A DNA stretch of 9,549 bases from a bacterium (GCA_029978815.1 JAPOIQ010000026.1:1-9549); one strand, 5' to 3'. Shown: positions 1-7,135, counted from the first letter of the stretch. A program made the numbers and translations. The notes: generated by a model not told the origin, from the sequence alone.

Positions 1-99
1 CTGAGTGGGGTCGGCGGGGTAACCAACTGGTTCGGTCGCCAGCGCAAGATGTGCGAGGCGCTCCTGAATACGTCGATGGGAAGGTCGCAGCGTCATCAT
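1..99 (-). CDS. Start of an unidentified gene downstream of the ECF sigma factor (partial, runs off the left edge)
   Basis: Thirty-three codons are open from an ATG at 99 to the window edge, starting MMTLRPSHRRIQ and rich in Arg and His at first. The ATG at 99 overlaps the sigma-factor stop TGA (98-96); a second in-frame ATG at 96 follows directly. A strong Shine-Dalgarno sequence (AGGAGGTG, 112-105) sits 5 bases before the first ATG and 8 before the second, the best ribosome binding site in the window. This makes real translation likely even though the piece is short. By position it is a candidate partner of the sigma factor, such as an anti-sigma factor, because many ECF genes are followed by their regulator. 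No anti-sigma motif or membrane segment is visible in these 33 residues, so the function is unknown. Confidence 0.6.
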   Translation of the reverse strand, partial: MMTLRPSHRRIQERLAHLALATEPVGYPADPTQ

Positions 100-659
100 G
101 ACGACACCTCCTCATCAGCACCAACCCGAAGATCGTCAATGAGGAGATCTTTCAAGCGAGAGAACGCTCGCGAAAGGCCGACTCGTGTTGCTACCTCAGA
201 TTTTCCGATGGCATCAGCGGTTTCTTTGGTGGAGAGACCCATCACATATCGAAGTTCAAGCATCTTTCGTTGATCTTCAGGTAGCCGTCCTAACGCCTTC
301 AACAGTTCTGGATCGGTAAACGTGTCTTCGTTGGGCTCATCGGCTTCTAACAAGTTAAGAGTGTTCTCAATCGATACTTCGCTACGACGCGTTGTTCGCC
401 GGAGGTCATCGACGATTCGTGCATGAGCGATCGAAAAGATAAATGAGCGCATCTGCGACTCATTACCCTCAAAGTCTGCAATCCGTCGAGCGATCGTCTC
501 GAGTGTTGCACTCATGACCTCTTCGGGATCTCGGGCTCCCATGCGGGTTGCGTACCCAACAAGTTTTCCCGAGAACTCGGCGACGAGCCATGACCAGGCG
601 TTGCTATCGCCCGCTTTCAATCCACGAAGTGAATAGCCGTAAGTTGTCCCCCGCTTCAT
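96..659 (-). CDS. ECF-type RNA polymerase sigma factor at the end of the Tad operon
   Basis: A 187-residue sigma-70 family protein with the two-domain ECF layout. Region 2 spans about residues 20-92 (DPEEVMSATLETIARRI, then the 2.3/2.4-like stretch MRSFIFSIAHARIVDDLRR). Region 4 spans about 116-175 (LGRLPEDQRKMLELRYVMG, then the helix-turn-helix around STKETADAIGKSEVATRVGL). The linker (93-115) is acidic. It should direct RNA polymerase to a specific promoter set in the cytoplasm. I chose the ATG at 659 because it forms an ATGA overlap with the prepilin peptidase stop and the similarity to sigma factors begins there. The frame stays open further upstream, but that stretch is an out-of-frame reading of the peptidase gene. 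A GGGGAA stretch just before the ATG may serve as ribosome binding site. Being last in the pilus operon, it would be made whenever the pilus genes are read through. Target promoters and the ECF subgroup cannot be told from sequence alone. Confidence 0.9.
   Translation of the reverse strand: MKRGTTYGYSLRGLKAGDSNAWSWLVAEFSGKLVGYATRMGARDPEEVMSATLETIARRIADFEGNESQMRSFIFSIAHARIVDDLRRTTRRSEVSIENTLNLLEADEPNEDTFTDPELLKALGRLPEDQRKMLELRYVMGLSTKETADAIGKSEVATRVGLSRAFSRLKDLLIDDLRVGADEEVSS
105..112 (-). promoter_or_regulatory. Strong Shine-Dalgarno sequence inside the 3' end of the sigma gene
   Basis: On the minus strand this reads AGGAGGTG, close to the full anti-16S complement, and lies 5-8 bases before tandem ATGs at 99 and 96. 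It is embedded in the codons for the last Glu-Glu-Val of the sigma factor. It supports a translated gene beginning at 99 or 96 and means that gene could be translated at least as strongly as the sigma factor. Confidence 0.75.
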
Positions 660-1306
660 GGGGTTCCCCGAACGGCCAGCATGGCGATCGTGCCGATGAC
701 GAGAAACGGTCCGTACGGAATCGTCGACTGTTTGGAATAACGCCGGAACAGCAAACCGATGCAGGCTGTCACCCCACCGACTAACGCCGCTATGGCCCAG
801 GCGTAGAGAGTGATCACCACAGTTGTCGACGGTGTGGAGCCCACGCCAAGCACCATCCCAAGTGGCAGGCAAAAGAACACGTCCCCACGACCGAGCGAGC
901 CCCGAGAAATCGTCACCAAGATTTGGGCGGTGATCCCCATGACAAGGCCCCCACAAGCCATCGCTAGGAACTGCGACCCTGATCGGGCGAGGACACCCCC
1001 GACGAGCAGCATCAGACACGCGGTCGAAAGGCTGATCGGCAATGGAAGTCTCCGGGTCACCAAGTCGACGATCACCTGCACGGCCATTGTTGCGCTGCAC
1101 ATACCTAGAACGATCGAAGTTGTGATCGGTGGATTCTCCCAGCTGAGAGTGATCACGCAGAGACATAGCGCTAGCACAAAGAGTGCGCCAAGATCGTGGC
1201 GCCAATCCGCTCGATGCGTTGCTGATTCGTTGATAACCGAACGTTGTGTCTGTCGGAAGAGAACCAGGAACACGAGTCCTGACCCGATGAGATATGCGAT
1301 ACCCAA
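656..1306 (-). CDS. tadV: Type IV prepilin peptidase of the Tad pilus (A24 family)
   Basis: A 216-residue polytopic membrane aspartic protease that cleaves the leader of Flp pilin and pseudopilins on the cytoplasmic side of the membrane. Both catalytic aspartates of the family are visible: D81 in IVDLVTRRLP and D142 in the GxGD motif (LGRGDVFF). The C-terminal IPYGPFLVIG is also typical. Hydrophobic segments lie near 3-17, 39-55, 62-80, 94-107, 113-133, 145-155, 160-186 and 200-212. The short length and missing N-terminal zinc/methylase domain fit the TadV/CpaA type rather than PilD. The start is a TTG at 1306, the first plausible start after an in-frame TGA overlapping the end of tadC; there is no clear Shine-Dalgarno, so the exact start is uncertain. 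A 40-bp gap follows tadC, the largest inside the operon, and the stop overlaps the sigma-factor ATG. Confidence 0.92.
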   Translation of the reverse strand: MGIAYLIGSGLVFLVLFRQTQRSVINESATHRADWRHDLGALFVLALCLCVITLSWENPPITTSIVLGMCSATMAVQVIVDLVTRRLPLPISLSTACLMLLVGGVLARSGSQFLAMACGGLVMGITAQILVTISRGSLGRGDVFFCLPLGMVLGVGSTPSTTVVITLYAWAIAALVGGVTACIGLLFRRYSKQSTIPYGPFLVIGTIAMLAVRGTP

Positions 1307-1346
1307 GTATCTCAGGGTTGAGGAGCAATTGCCCGAGAAATATCAA

Positions 1347-2159
1347 CTACAGCACCTCCATGAGGCGCACAATCGCTGGCCCAACAACGACAATCATCAG
1401 GAGCGGAAGGATGCAGAACACCGTTGGGAAGATCATTTTCATCGAGACGGCGGCCGCTCGCGTCTCTGCTGCTTGCCTCCGGTGACGACGCGTTGTCTCT
1501 GCTTGCTTGCGTAAAACTGCTGCAAGTGGGGTTCCCAACGTTTGATTTTGTTCAATCGCAGCGGCAAACGATCTAACGATTGGCGTTGGGTTGCGGCCTG
1601 TTAACTCGCTGATCGCTTCCCGACGGGTTCGACCAGATTGCAGAAGTTGCGACATGTGAGCGAACTCAGCGCTCAACGGCGTGACATGGCGTTGCGCGTA
1701 GTAATTGATGACCGATTCAAATGTGAGGCCCGCCTCGACCCCCATCACGATCTCTCCAAGGGCACTTGTGAGTTCACGGTCAATCGATGAGCAGCGTTCA
1801 GTTTCTGAGCGTCGAGCTCTGATGAGGGGGAGTTGCCAGGCCCCAGCGATCGCAACCCCGCCTGCGAGAACCGATGTCGCTGATGGGTTCGCAATCAGCA
1901 GCAGCGTGGTGATCGCCGCAGTAACCGATGCGAATACGAGTTGTGAGCGAAGTAGTTGAGCAATGTCTTGCGATGAACCCGCAACTGGACCGAGCGCCTC
2001 GGCCCGTGAGCCAATCGGCCGCGAGAACTTAGCGGCCGAACGTGTGGCGACAAGTTTCCACTGCGCATTGGTGAAGGCGGGACGAGCAACGGCGGTAATG
2101 AGAAATGCTGCGCCTCCGAAGGCTGCTGCGGCTGCGAGACTCGTAGCGGTGGGCGACAT
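1347..2159 (-). CDS. tadC: Tad pilus inner-membrane platform protein TadC (T2SSF domain)
   Basis: A 270-residue type II secretion F-domain protein. With TadB it forms the membrane platform on which the TadA ATPase acts to assemble Flp pili. Hydrophobic segments are near residues 5-25, 74-106 (two close helices) and 238-265. The cytoplasmic F domain between them contains the typical LTSALGEIVMGVEAGLTFES stretch and SGRTRREAISELTGR, with the conserved tail region RRHRRQAAETRAAAVSMKM. The frame extends to a GTG at 2195, but I prefer the ATG at 2159: it overlaps the tadB stop by one base (TGATG) and has a GGAGG Shine-Dalgarno at 2171-2167 with a 7-base spacer. It ends in MEVL and is followed by the short gap before the peptidase. 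Confidence 0.9.
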   Translation of the reverse strand: MSPTATSLAAAAAFGGAAFLITAVARPAFTNAQWKLVATRSAAKFSRPIGSRAEALGPVAGSSQDIAQLLRSQLVFASVTAAITTLLLIANPSATSVLAGGVAIAGAWQLPLIRARRSETERCSSIDRELTSALGEIVMGVEAGLTFESVINYYAQRHVTPLSAEFAHMSQLLQSGRTRREAISELTGRNPTPIVRSFAAAIEQNQTLGTPLAAVLRKQAETTRRHRRQAAETRAAAVSMKMIFPTVFCILPLLMIVVVGPAIVRLMEVL

Positions 2160-3004
2160 CACGCGGCCTCCGGTTGTGCGAGGTGACGTAGCCACAAGAC
2201 ACCAAGACTGCCGAGCACAAGACCTCCAACGCTCATGAATCGACCTGCTGACGTCTCGATGAGCGGCATCGCATATCCGGGGCTGAGGAGCGATGTGATG
2301 ACAAGAGCACCCACGGGCATCGCGAGGAGAACGTTGGCACTGAGCCTCGCGTCAGCGGTGAGTGTGAGGAGGTCACGACGAAGGCGGTCCTCCTCTTCGA
2401 TCGATTCGAGAACTGCCACGAGGATGTCGGTTAGCGAACCACCGTGTTGGGCATGCAGACCAAGAGCGGACGCAATGACGTCGAGATGCCGATTGCTTTC
2501 TTCAGATGCAATCGAGCGAAGTGATTCATCTATCGCTATCCCAACGTTGTGGTCGCTGATCACTCGGCGAAAAATTCCATCGAGTGGAGCACTCGCATGT
2601 TCAATCGATGCTTCAATGGCCGAACTCACGGTTCGCCCAACACTCAGCTGGTCGACGATCCGCTGCAGTGCTGGTGCGAGAGCATCATTGAGCGCCCGCT
2701 GCCGTTTGTTTGCTGATCGTTTGTCGATCGATCGAGCAACAAGTGTGGGAATTGCACCGAGGGCTACGCCGATCGGTCCGATGATGAGCGTTGCAAGTAT
2801 TGAGATGACGATCCCAACCAGAAGTCTGCGTTGTGACGACCTGCTGAGAGTCGGCCTTGGGCGCGAGCGGTCTACGAGATCCGGTCGAAGACCGAGTTGT
2901 GCCCGTGCATGTGCGCTGATCTGAGATGCAGCTCGAACCTCAAGCACCCAAGAAATGAGCCACGCTGCTGCACAGCCGAAGGTGACGATGGCGACAGAAT
3001 TCAC
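2159..3004 (-). CDS. tadB: Tad pilus inner-membrane platform protein TadB (T2SSF domain)
   Basis: A 281-residue type II secretion F-domain protein, partner of TadC in the pilus assembly platform. There is a membrane segment at residues 4-22 and a second hydrophobic block at 61-90. The soluble F domain (about 105-225) contains LQRIVDQLSVGRTVSSAIE, the family-typical ALGLHAQHGGSLTDIL and an acidic/basic SIEEEDRLRRDLLTLTADAR helix. Two closing membrane helices lie at about 221-240 and 255-271. The start is a GTG at 3004 that overlaps the tadA stop as GTGA, so the two are probably translationally coupled. It ends one base into the tadC ATG. The paired TadB/TadC arrangement is standard for Tad systems and differs from the single PilC of type IVa pili. 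Confidence 0.9.
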   Translation of the reverse strand: MNSVAIVTFGCAAAWLISWVLEVRAASQISAHARAQLGLRPDLVDRSRPRPTLSRSSQRRLLVGIVISILATLIIGPIGVALGAIPTLVARSIDKRSANKRQRALNDALAPALQRIVDQLSVGRTVSSAIEASIEHASAPLDGIFRRVISDHNVGIAIDESLRSIASEESNRHLDVIASALGLHAQHGGSLTDILVAVLESIEEEDRLRRDLLTLTADARLSANVLLAMPVGALVITSLLSPGYAMPLIETSAGRFMSVGGLVLGSLGVLWLRHLAQPEAA

Positions 3005-4353
3005 CGTGAGGCCTCGCTGGAGTCGGTGGCTGAGTAATGAACGAGTTGTGAGGTAATCCCGGTGCTGATCAGGCCGGGTCGGGCTGTCTGGTCATGTATC
3101 GACGCATGTGGTCGGTGGAACAACTCTGCTGTCGACACCACGTCGCCCTCGAGACCCACCACCTCGGTGATTGAGGAGACGAAGCGGGACCCATCAGCTC
3201 CTCGTGTCAATTGAACGATGAGATCAACAGCTGAGGCAACCTGCTCGCGGATTGCTCGGAGAGGAAGGTCTACTCCGCCAAGGAGAACCATTGTCTCGAG
3301 ACGACGTATTGCATCCCTCGGGTTGTTGGCGTGCAGCGTCGAGAGCGATCCGTCGTGGCCGGTGTTCATTGCTTGGAGCATGTCGAGTGCTTCTGCACCT
3401 CGAACCTCGCCAACAACAATTCGGTCTGGACGCATGCGAAGCGAGTTGCGCACGAGGTCACGAATCGTGACTGCTCCCGCCCCTTCGGTATTGGCGGGCC
3501 GTGATTCGAGCCGAATGATGTTTGGCATGTCGAGTTGTAGTTCAACTGCGTCTTCCACGGTGACCACTCGCTCGCTGCGCGCAATATGTGAGGAAAGGAC
3601 ATTGAGCATTGTGGTTTTACCGGTGCCGGTTCCACCGCTGACGATGATGTTGCGGCGCTGTGAAACTGCCTGGGAGAGAAATGACGCTGCTTCGATGGAA
3701 AGGGCACCGCGTTCAACGAGGTCGCTGCTCGTCAAATGTTGCGCAGTGAACTTTCGAATCGTGAGGGAGGGTCCGTCAACAGCGAGCGGTGGCAAGACGA
3801 CGTTCAGTCGCGATCCATCGGGGAGGCGGGCGTCTACCATCGGTGATGACTGATCAACTCTGCGACCAGATGACCTCACCATGCGGTCAATAACCGCCCG
3901 AAGATGTTCTTCGCTGTCGAAACTTCGACCGGTACGTTCGAGGCGGCCATTTCGTTCAACGAAAATCTGCTGGTGGCCATTGACCATGATTTCTGAGATT
4001 TCGGAGCGGTCAAGGAGTTCTTGTAGCGGCCCGTAACCGAGTAACTCATCAAGCACAGCGTCACGTGTGTTCATAAGTTGTTGCCGGTCGGCGATCGCAT
4101 GCTTCGTGAGAATGTCATCGACCTCGCGTTCAGCGAGGCGACGAAGTTGTTCGCCAGCGAGTTGTTGTTCGCGAGTAGCAACTTGGAGTGAGGCTCGAAC
4201 TGTGTCGACAACAGCAGAGAGCTCTTCTCGTTGTAGAGGACAACGGCTGAGGTCGTCAACAAATTCGGAGATGGGTTCGTTGGTGTGCTCCTGTGCAGGA
4301 GCCTCAGAGGGTGCTGGGGTAACCCTCGTGTCAAACCTCGCAGCCAGGCTCAT
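3001..4353 (-). CDS. tadA: Tad pilus assembly ATPase TadA/CpaF
   Basis: A 450-residue secretion ATPase of the PilT/VirB11 superfamily that powers Flp pilus assembly at the cytoplasmic face of the membrane. The N-terminal domain includes the CpaF-typical LDELLGYGPLQELL and EIMVNGHQQIFVERNGRL (about 101-138). The catalytic core shows Walker A GGTGTGKTT (240-248, K246), the Asp box VVTVEDAVELQL (263-274), Walker B RIVVGEVRG (311-319, E316) and the His box GSLSTLHANNP (335-345, H341). All expected motor motifs are intact. Residues 1-40 are variable and probably disordered, and the C-terminal 40 residues are Ser/Thr/His-rich. The ATG at 4353 overlaps the tadZ stop (ATGA), and its own stop overlaps the tadB GTG. 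This is the most secure assignment in the window. Confidence 0.96.
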   Translation of the reverse strand: MSLAARFDTRVTPAPSEAPAQEHTNEPISEFVDDLSRCPLQREELSAVVDTVRASLQVATREQQLAGEQLRRLAEREVDDILTKHAIADRQQLMNTRDAVLDELLGYGPLQELLDRSEISEIMVNGHQQIFVERNGRLERTGRSFDSEEHLRAVIDRMVRSSGRRVDQSSPMVDARLPDGSRLNVVLPPLAVDGPSLTIRKFTAQHLTSSDLVERGALSIEAASFLSQAVSQRRNIIVSGGTGTGKTTMLNVLSSHIARSERVVTVEDAVELQLDMPNIIRLESRPANTEGAGAVTIRDLVRNSLRMRPDRIVVGEVRGAEALDMLQAMNTGHDGSLSTLHANNPRDAIRRLETMVLLGGVDLPLRAIREQVASAVDLIVQLTRGADGSRFVSSITEVVGLEGDVVSTAELFHRPHASIHDQTARPGLISTGITSQLVHYSATDSSEASR

Positions 4354-5123
4354 GACGATCTACTTTGTTTGAGAACGAGGAACTTTCGGCGCGGCCCGGC
4401 GCTAATGCCTAGCAGGTCATCTGCAAAGTCGTTGAAGGCGTGTGCAATTGCCGATTTAGGGCTTGATTCGGTCACCGGGCTGCCACTGTTCATCCCTGCG
4501 GCAAGGATCGGGTGGTCGGGAACGAGTAGCGATGCAGACAGGCCAAGCACTTCTTCAACATCAGTGACGTTCAATCCGACCTGAGCGTTTGATCGATTGA
4601 CGACGAGATGAACTCGATCAAGAGGCATTTCGAGTTCATGCATTGTCGCGAGGAGCTTCCGTCCCGCCTGAATTGATGGCACGTCAGTGCCGCACACCAG
4701 CACGATGTGACGAGCCCGGTCAAGAGCGCCAAGTGAATAATCAGATATCCCGCCGGCGGTATCGAGGACAACCGGTTGTCCTTGCTCAGCAAGGCGGTCG
4801 ACGACGGCGAATGCGTCAAGGGGGTTGAGGCGGTCTGCTGCCACCGGGTCATGCGGGGCGCAAAGGACGTCGAGTCCGCTCGGGTGAGCAGAGAGGAGGC
4901 CGGCGATATCGTCTCGGTCTTCGAGCACAGCTTGCACTAAGTCGTCGAGCCGATGAATCGGTTTCATCCGAAGCGCATATTCGACATCACCGAAGTGCAC
5001 ATCGAGGTCGACGATGACCGTCGGTTCATGGCGAGCAAGTGAAACCGCAAGGTTTGCGGAGACGGTGGTCTTGCCGTTGCCACCTTTTGGAGAGACGACG
5101 GCGATGATGTTGCGCGTGCTCAT
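4350..5123 (-). CDS. tadZ: TadZ/CpaE-like MinD/ParA-family ATPase
   Basis: A 257-residue P-loop ATPase of the MinD/ParA class. In Tad systems this family localises the pilus machine to sites on the membrane, often a pole. The deviant Walker A is SPKGGNGKTT (11-20), with signature K13 and K18. Walker A' is VIVDLDVHFGD (36-46), whose FGD is typical of CpaE-type proteins. Walker B is VVLDTAGG (118-125). The frame could start at a TTG (5138), but the ATG at 5123 overlaps the upstream stop as ATGA and is preferred; only a weak GGTAGG precedes it. Well-studied CpaE/TadZ proteins carry an N-terminal receiver-like domain. Here the protein starts directly at the ATPase, so this is a short form. The tail is basic (PRRKFLVLKQ) and could contact membrane or partner proteins, which is an inference. 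Confidence 0.88.
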   Translation of the reverse strand: MSTRNIIAVVSPKGGNGKTTVSANLAVSLARHEPTVIVDLDVHFGDVEYALRMKPIHRLDDLVQAVLEDRDDIAGLLSAHPSGLDVLCAPHDPVAADRLNPLDAFAVVDRLAEQGQPVVLDTAGGISDYSLGALDRARHIVLVCGTDVPSIQAGRKLLATMHELEMPLDRVHLVVNRSNAQVGLNVTDVEEVLGLSASLLVPDHPILAAGMNSGSPVTESSPKSAIAHAFNDFADDLLGISAGPRRKFLVLKQSRSS

Positions 5124-5746
5124 GCGCCTACCATCCAAATCTCGTTTTGGGATGCGGCTGAGATGATTTCGGTGATCGATTCATCTGGTACGGCGAGTGT
5201 CACAATCGATTCGGCGCGTGGGTCGAGTTGTTCTAACGGTGGGGCGTCGATAATGACTGCGTCTGAAACGATGAGCTCGATCGTTTCTCCTGATCGGTAG
5301 ATGTCCACAATGTCACCCGTTGCCCCGTATGGCCCCGCCCAGCGTTGTGCATCAACGCGAACCGAGATTGAGGTAAAGCTGCCTCCTAGAGCGTCAACCT
5401 CGTCGAGAGCAATTGATGACTCGAGGAGTTGTTCGCCGGTGACAACATCACTGGCAAGAACTCCTGCCGGAATCGATTCGAGGTCGCTGAGAGCGCCTTC
5501 GGGTCTCACAGAGGCTGGCAGCAAGCGAACCTCCAGCACATCGGCGATCGCAGCCGTATCAGTACCTGCACCGATCGGCTCAAGTACCACCACCGTGGGA
5601 ACGAGATTCTCCTCGGCTGCACTGGTGTCATCTGAGGTACCGACGAGTGCGTAGGTACCGACCATGACGAGAATCCCGGCTCCGAGGGGTGCAGCAATAT
5701 TGCGACCAGGCATCGATCGTCGTGAGTTAAGAGGTGAACGGCTCAT
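5120..5746 (-). CDS. cpaB: CpaB/RcpC-like pilus assembly protein with SAF domain
   Basis: A 208-residue membrane-anchored protein. A short basic cytoplasmic N-terminus precedes one membrane helix (about 16-36, IAAPLGAGILVMVGTYALVG). After it comes a SAF-like region (about 50-115) with VLEVRLLPASVRPEGALSDL and IPAGVLASDVVTGEQLL, then the CpaB/RcpC C-terminal portion (VRVDAQRWAGPYGATGDIVD, about 129-148). In Gram-negative systems CpaB/RcpC works with the secretin; with no secretin here it probably acts in the cell-wall space, which is an inference. The open frame extends to 5776, but the ATG at 5746 gives an ATGA overlap with the tadG-like stop and has an AGGAG Shine-Dalgarno at 5758-5754 with a 7-base spacer. 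The next gene overlaps its stop in the same way. Confidence 0.85.
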   Translation of the reverse strand: MSRSPLNSRRSMPGRNIAAPLGAGILVMVGTYALVGTSDDTSAAEENLVPTVVVLEPIGAGTDTAAIADVLEVRLLPASVRPEGALSDLESIPAGVLASDVVTGEQLLESSIALDEVDALGGSFTSISVRVDAQRWAGPYGATGDIVDIYRSGETIELIVSDAVIIDAPPLEQLDPRAESIVTLAVPDESITEIISAASQNEIWMVGA

Positions 5747-6702
5747 GAGCAGTCTCCTGTCCCTTCGAGTGAGCAAATTTGAAATGATTGACTGCCGTAA
5801 CCGGTAGCGACGCCGCCAGCGAGGCCCTCTCCGAGTGTTTGCCTCGTGAAACGCACGTCGATGTGTCGTTGAGATGCGGCACCAGTCATGACAACATCAA
5901 CGATCTCGATGCTGGTGAAACCGTCAAGGTCGTATTCGGATCCGGCTCCGTTTGATCGTGCGTCGCTGAACACGGGAATCGTGATGGTGGAACCGATCAG
6001 CGTGTCGATATCGACACTTGGAGTTGGGATGCCAGGGTCTCCGTTGAGAGTGGTCGGAAGCACAATCTTGGATTGGTAACCATTGACGATTCGGTCTTGC
6101 AGCTCAGAGTTCGAATTTGACCCGCCGTCGAAATCAATCATCGACCAGTTACCTGGGACGTCGCCACCACATGTCATTCCGTCCGACTCAACAAAAATTG
6201 TGTAGGTAGCTGTTGATGTCATTCCTGATGAGATCCACTCCTGTAATGCTGGGTGGTCTGCGCAGATTGCGATCGGTCGAAGACCGATCGCGGAGCGAGA
6301 CGGTCCAACTTTGACTGAAGCAGTAGATGTGATCGAAGCTTCTGATCGGCCAATCAACTGAGAAAACGTCAGCGCGGTTGAGGCCTCGGCAGCGACTGTG
6401 ACGACATCGTGGGCTGCAGTTCCTGATGTCGAGCAGTGAGTTGACAGCGACTCGAATGAGCTGACGTTTGCGTTGATGATCGAGTCGTATCCAACACAAG
6501 GTGAGGATCCGGCCGCCAACTTTGCAGCGCCTGCGATTGCTGCGGCCTCAACGCCCGTCTGTAGTTCTTGCCGTTTGGCATGCACCATTCCAACGTCAGC
6601 AATGACAGCTGCCATTGCCAACATCGGAAGCACTGCTACTGCGAACAGCACAGAGATTGAACCTCTGTCGGAGGAGTTGGGTTGTGGGGCTGTGTCGATC
6701 AT
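5743..6702 (-). CDS. tadG: TadG-like pilus-associated protein (N-terminal TadE/G-type membrane segment)
   Basis: A 319-residue protein with the TadE/G-like start: DRGSISVLF (12-20), a membrane helix to about residue 37 (AVAVLPMLAMAAVIADVG), then QELQTGVEAAAIAGAAKLA (45-63), matching the usual pattern after that helix. The rest is Ser/Thr/Asp-rich and presumably outside the cell. Six cysteines (69, 90, 147, 178, 310, 318) follow the helix, and the last pair closes the protein, which suggests disulfides. The Gly in DRG resembles a prepilin cleavage site, but position +5 is Leu rather than the Glu seen in Flp and the TadE-like protein, so processing is doubtful. No clear von Willebrand A metal site is visible, unlike many longer TadG proteins. 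ATG at 6702, ten bases after the tadE-like stop; the ribosome binding site is weak. Confidence 0.78.
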   Translation of the reverse strand: MIDTAPQPNSSDRGSISVLFAVAVLPMLAMAAVIADVGMVHAKRQELQTGVEAAAIAGAAKLAAGSSPCVGYDSIINANVSSFESLSTHCSTSGTAAHDVVTVAAEASTALTFSQLIGRSEASITSTASVKVGPSRSAIGLRPIAICADHPALQEWISSGMTSTATYTIFVESDGMTCGGDVPGNWSMIDFDGGSNSNSELQDRIVNGYQSKIVLPTTLNGDPGIPTPSVDIDTLIGSTITIPVFSDARSNGAGSEYDLDGFTSIEIVDVVMTGAASQRHIDVRFTRQTLGEGLAGGVATGYGSQSFQICSLEGTGDCS

Positions 6703-6712
6703 GGGTCTTCTG

Positions 6713-7135
6713 TTAGCCGGCTAGACATTCGTAGGATGCGGATGCTGTCAGGGCGATTGTTCGGTCGCCGAGGATCGGAATGGAAACAATTCTGTTTGCA
6801 CTGATCTCGATGTTGTTTCTCTCACCGGGGCAGGACGCTGTCGTGGTGCAGTGGATGTCACCGACGGTTGCGGATGTACCTGTAAGCCGATCGATCGCCG
6901 TTGTGCACCCAGAATTCGGATCCACGGCTTCGGCTCGGGCGCCGTCACGAGCTGCAGCTTGAAGGCTGAGTTTTCCAGCGGCGGCAGTTCCCGCAGTGAT
7001 GACTGCGAAGAGAAGGACCACGATGAGTGGAACTACGAGCGCAAACTCGACAGCGGCGAGACCGGAGTCATCGGAATCGGACTCCCGGTGGTTGGGCCGG
7101 GTTAATCCCGGGCCCAACAAGGGAGAACGAGTCAC
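6713..7135 (-). CDS. tadE: TadE-like pseudopilin
   Basis: A 140-residue small pilin-like protein. A hydrophilic, acidic leader ends in SDDSG, followed by LAAVEFALVVPLIVVLLFAV, so the predicted cleavage is after G25 with the invariant Glu at +5 (E30). The hydrophobic helix (about 26-50) leads into LSLQAAARDGARAEA, which is typical of TadE. Four cysteines follow (77, 96, 102, 137), enough for two disulfides in the exported part. TadE-type pseudopilins are processed by TadV and help Flp pilus assembly. The start is a GTG at 7135 that overlaps the flp stop as GTGA, so its translation is probably coupled to that of the pilin. Confidence 0.88.
   Translation of the reverse strand: MTRSPLLGPGLTRPNHRESDSDDSGLAAVEFALVVPLIVVLLFAVITAGTAAAGKLSLQAAARDGARAEAVDPNSGCTTAIDRLTGTSATVGDIHCTTTASCPGERNNIEISANRIVSIPILGDRTIALTASASYECLAG

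Noticed and set aside
645..670. Programmed -1 frameshift that would fuse the membrane peptidase to the sigma factor
   Set aside because: The frame relation would allow it, but there is no canonical slippery heptamer or obvious downstream pseudoknot, and an ATGA reinitiation overlap explains the arrangement.
660..1346. Upstream extension of the sigma-factor frame to a TTG at 1346 (416 codons in all)
   Set aside because: The first 229 codons are an out-of-frame reading of the prepilin peptidase gene, which has intact catalytic motifs in its own frame. Sigma similarity begins at the ATG at 659, which makes a standard ATGA overlap.
2235..2924. 229-codon plus-strand open frame antisense to tadB
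   Set aside because: The translation is Arg/Ser-rich with no recognisable domain, and the opposite strand encodes a clear T2SSF protein. Typical antisense shadow.
3218..3853. 211-codon plus-strand open frame antisense to tadA
   Set aside because: Low-complexity Arg/Ser/Thr-rich translation opposite an ATPase with all motifs intact.
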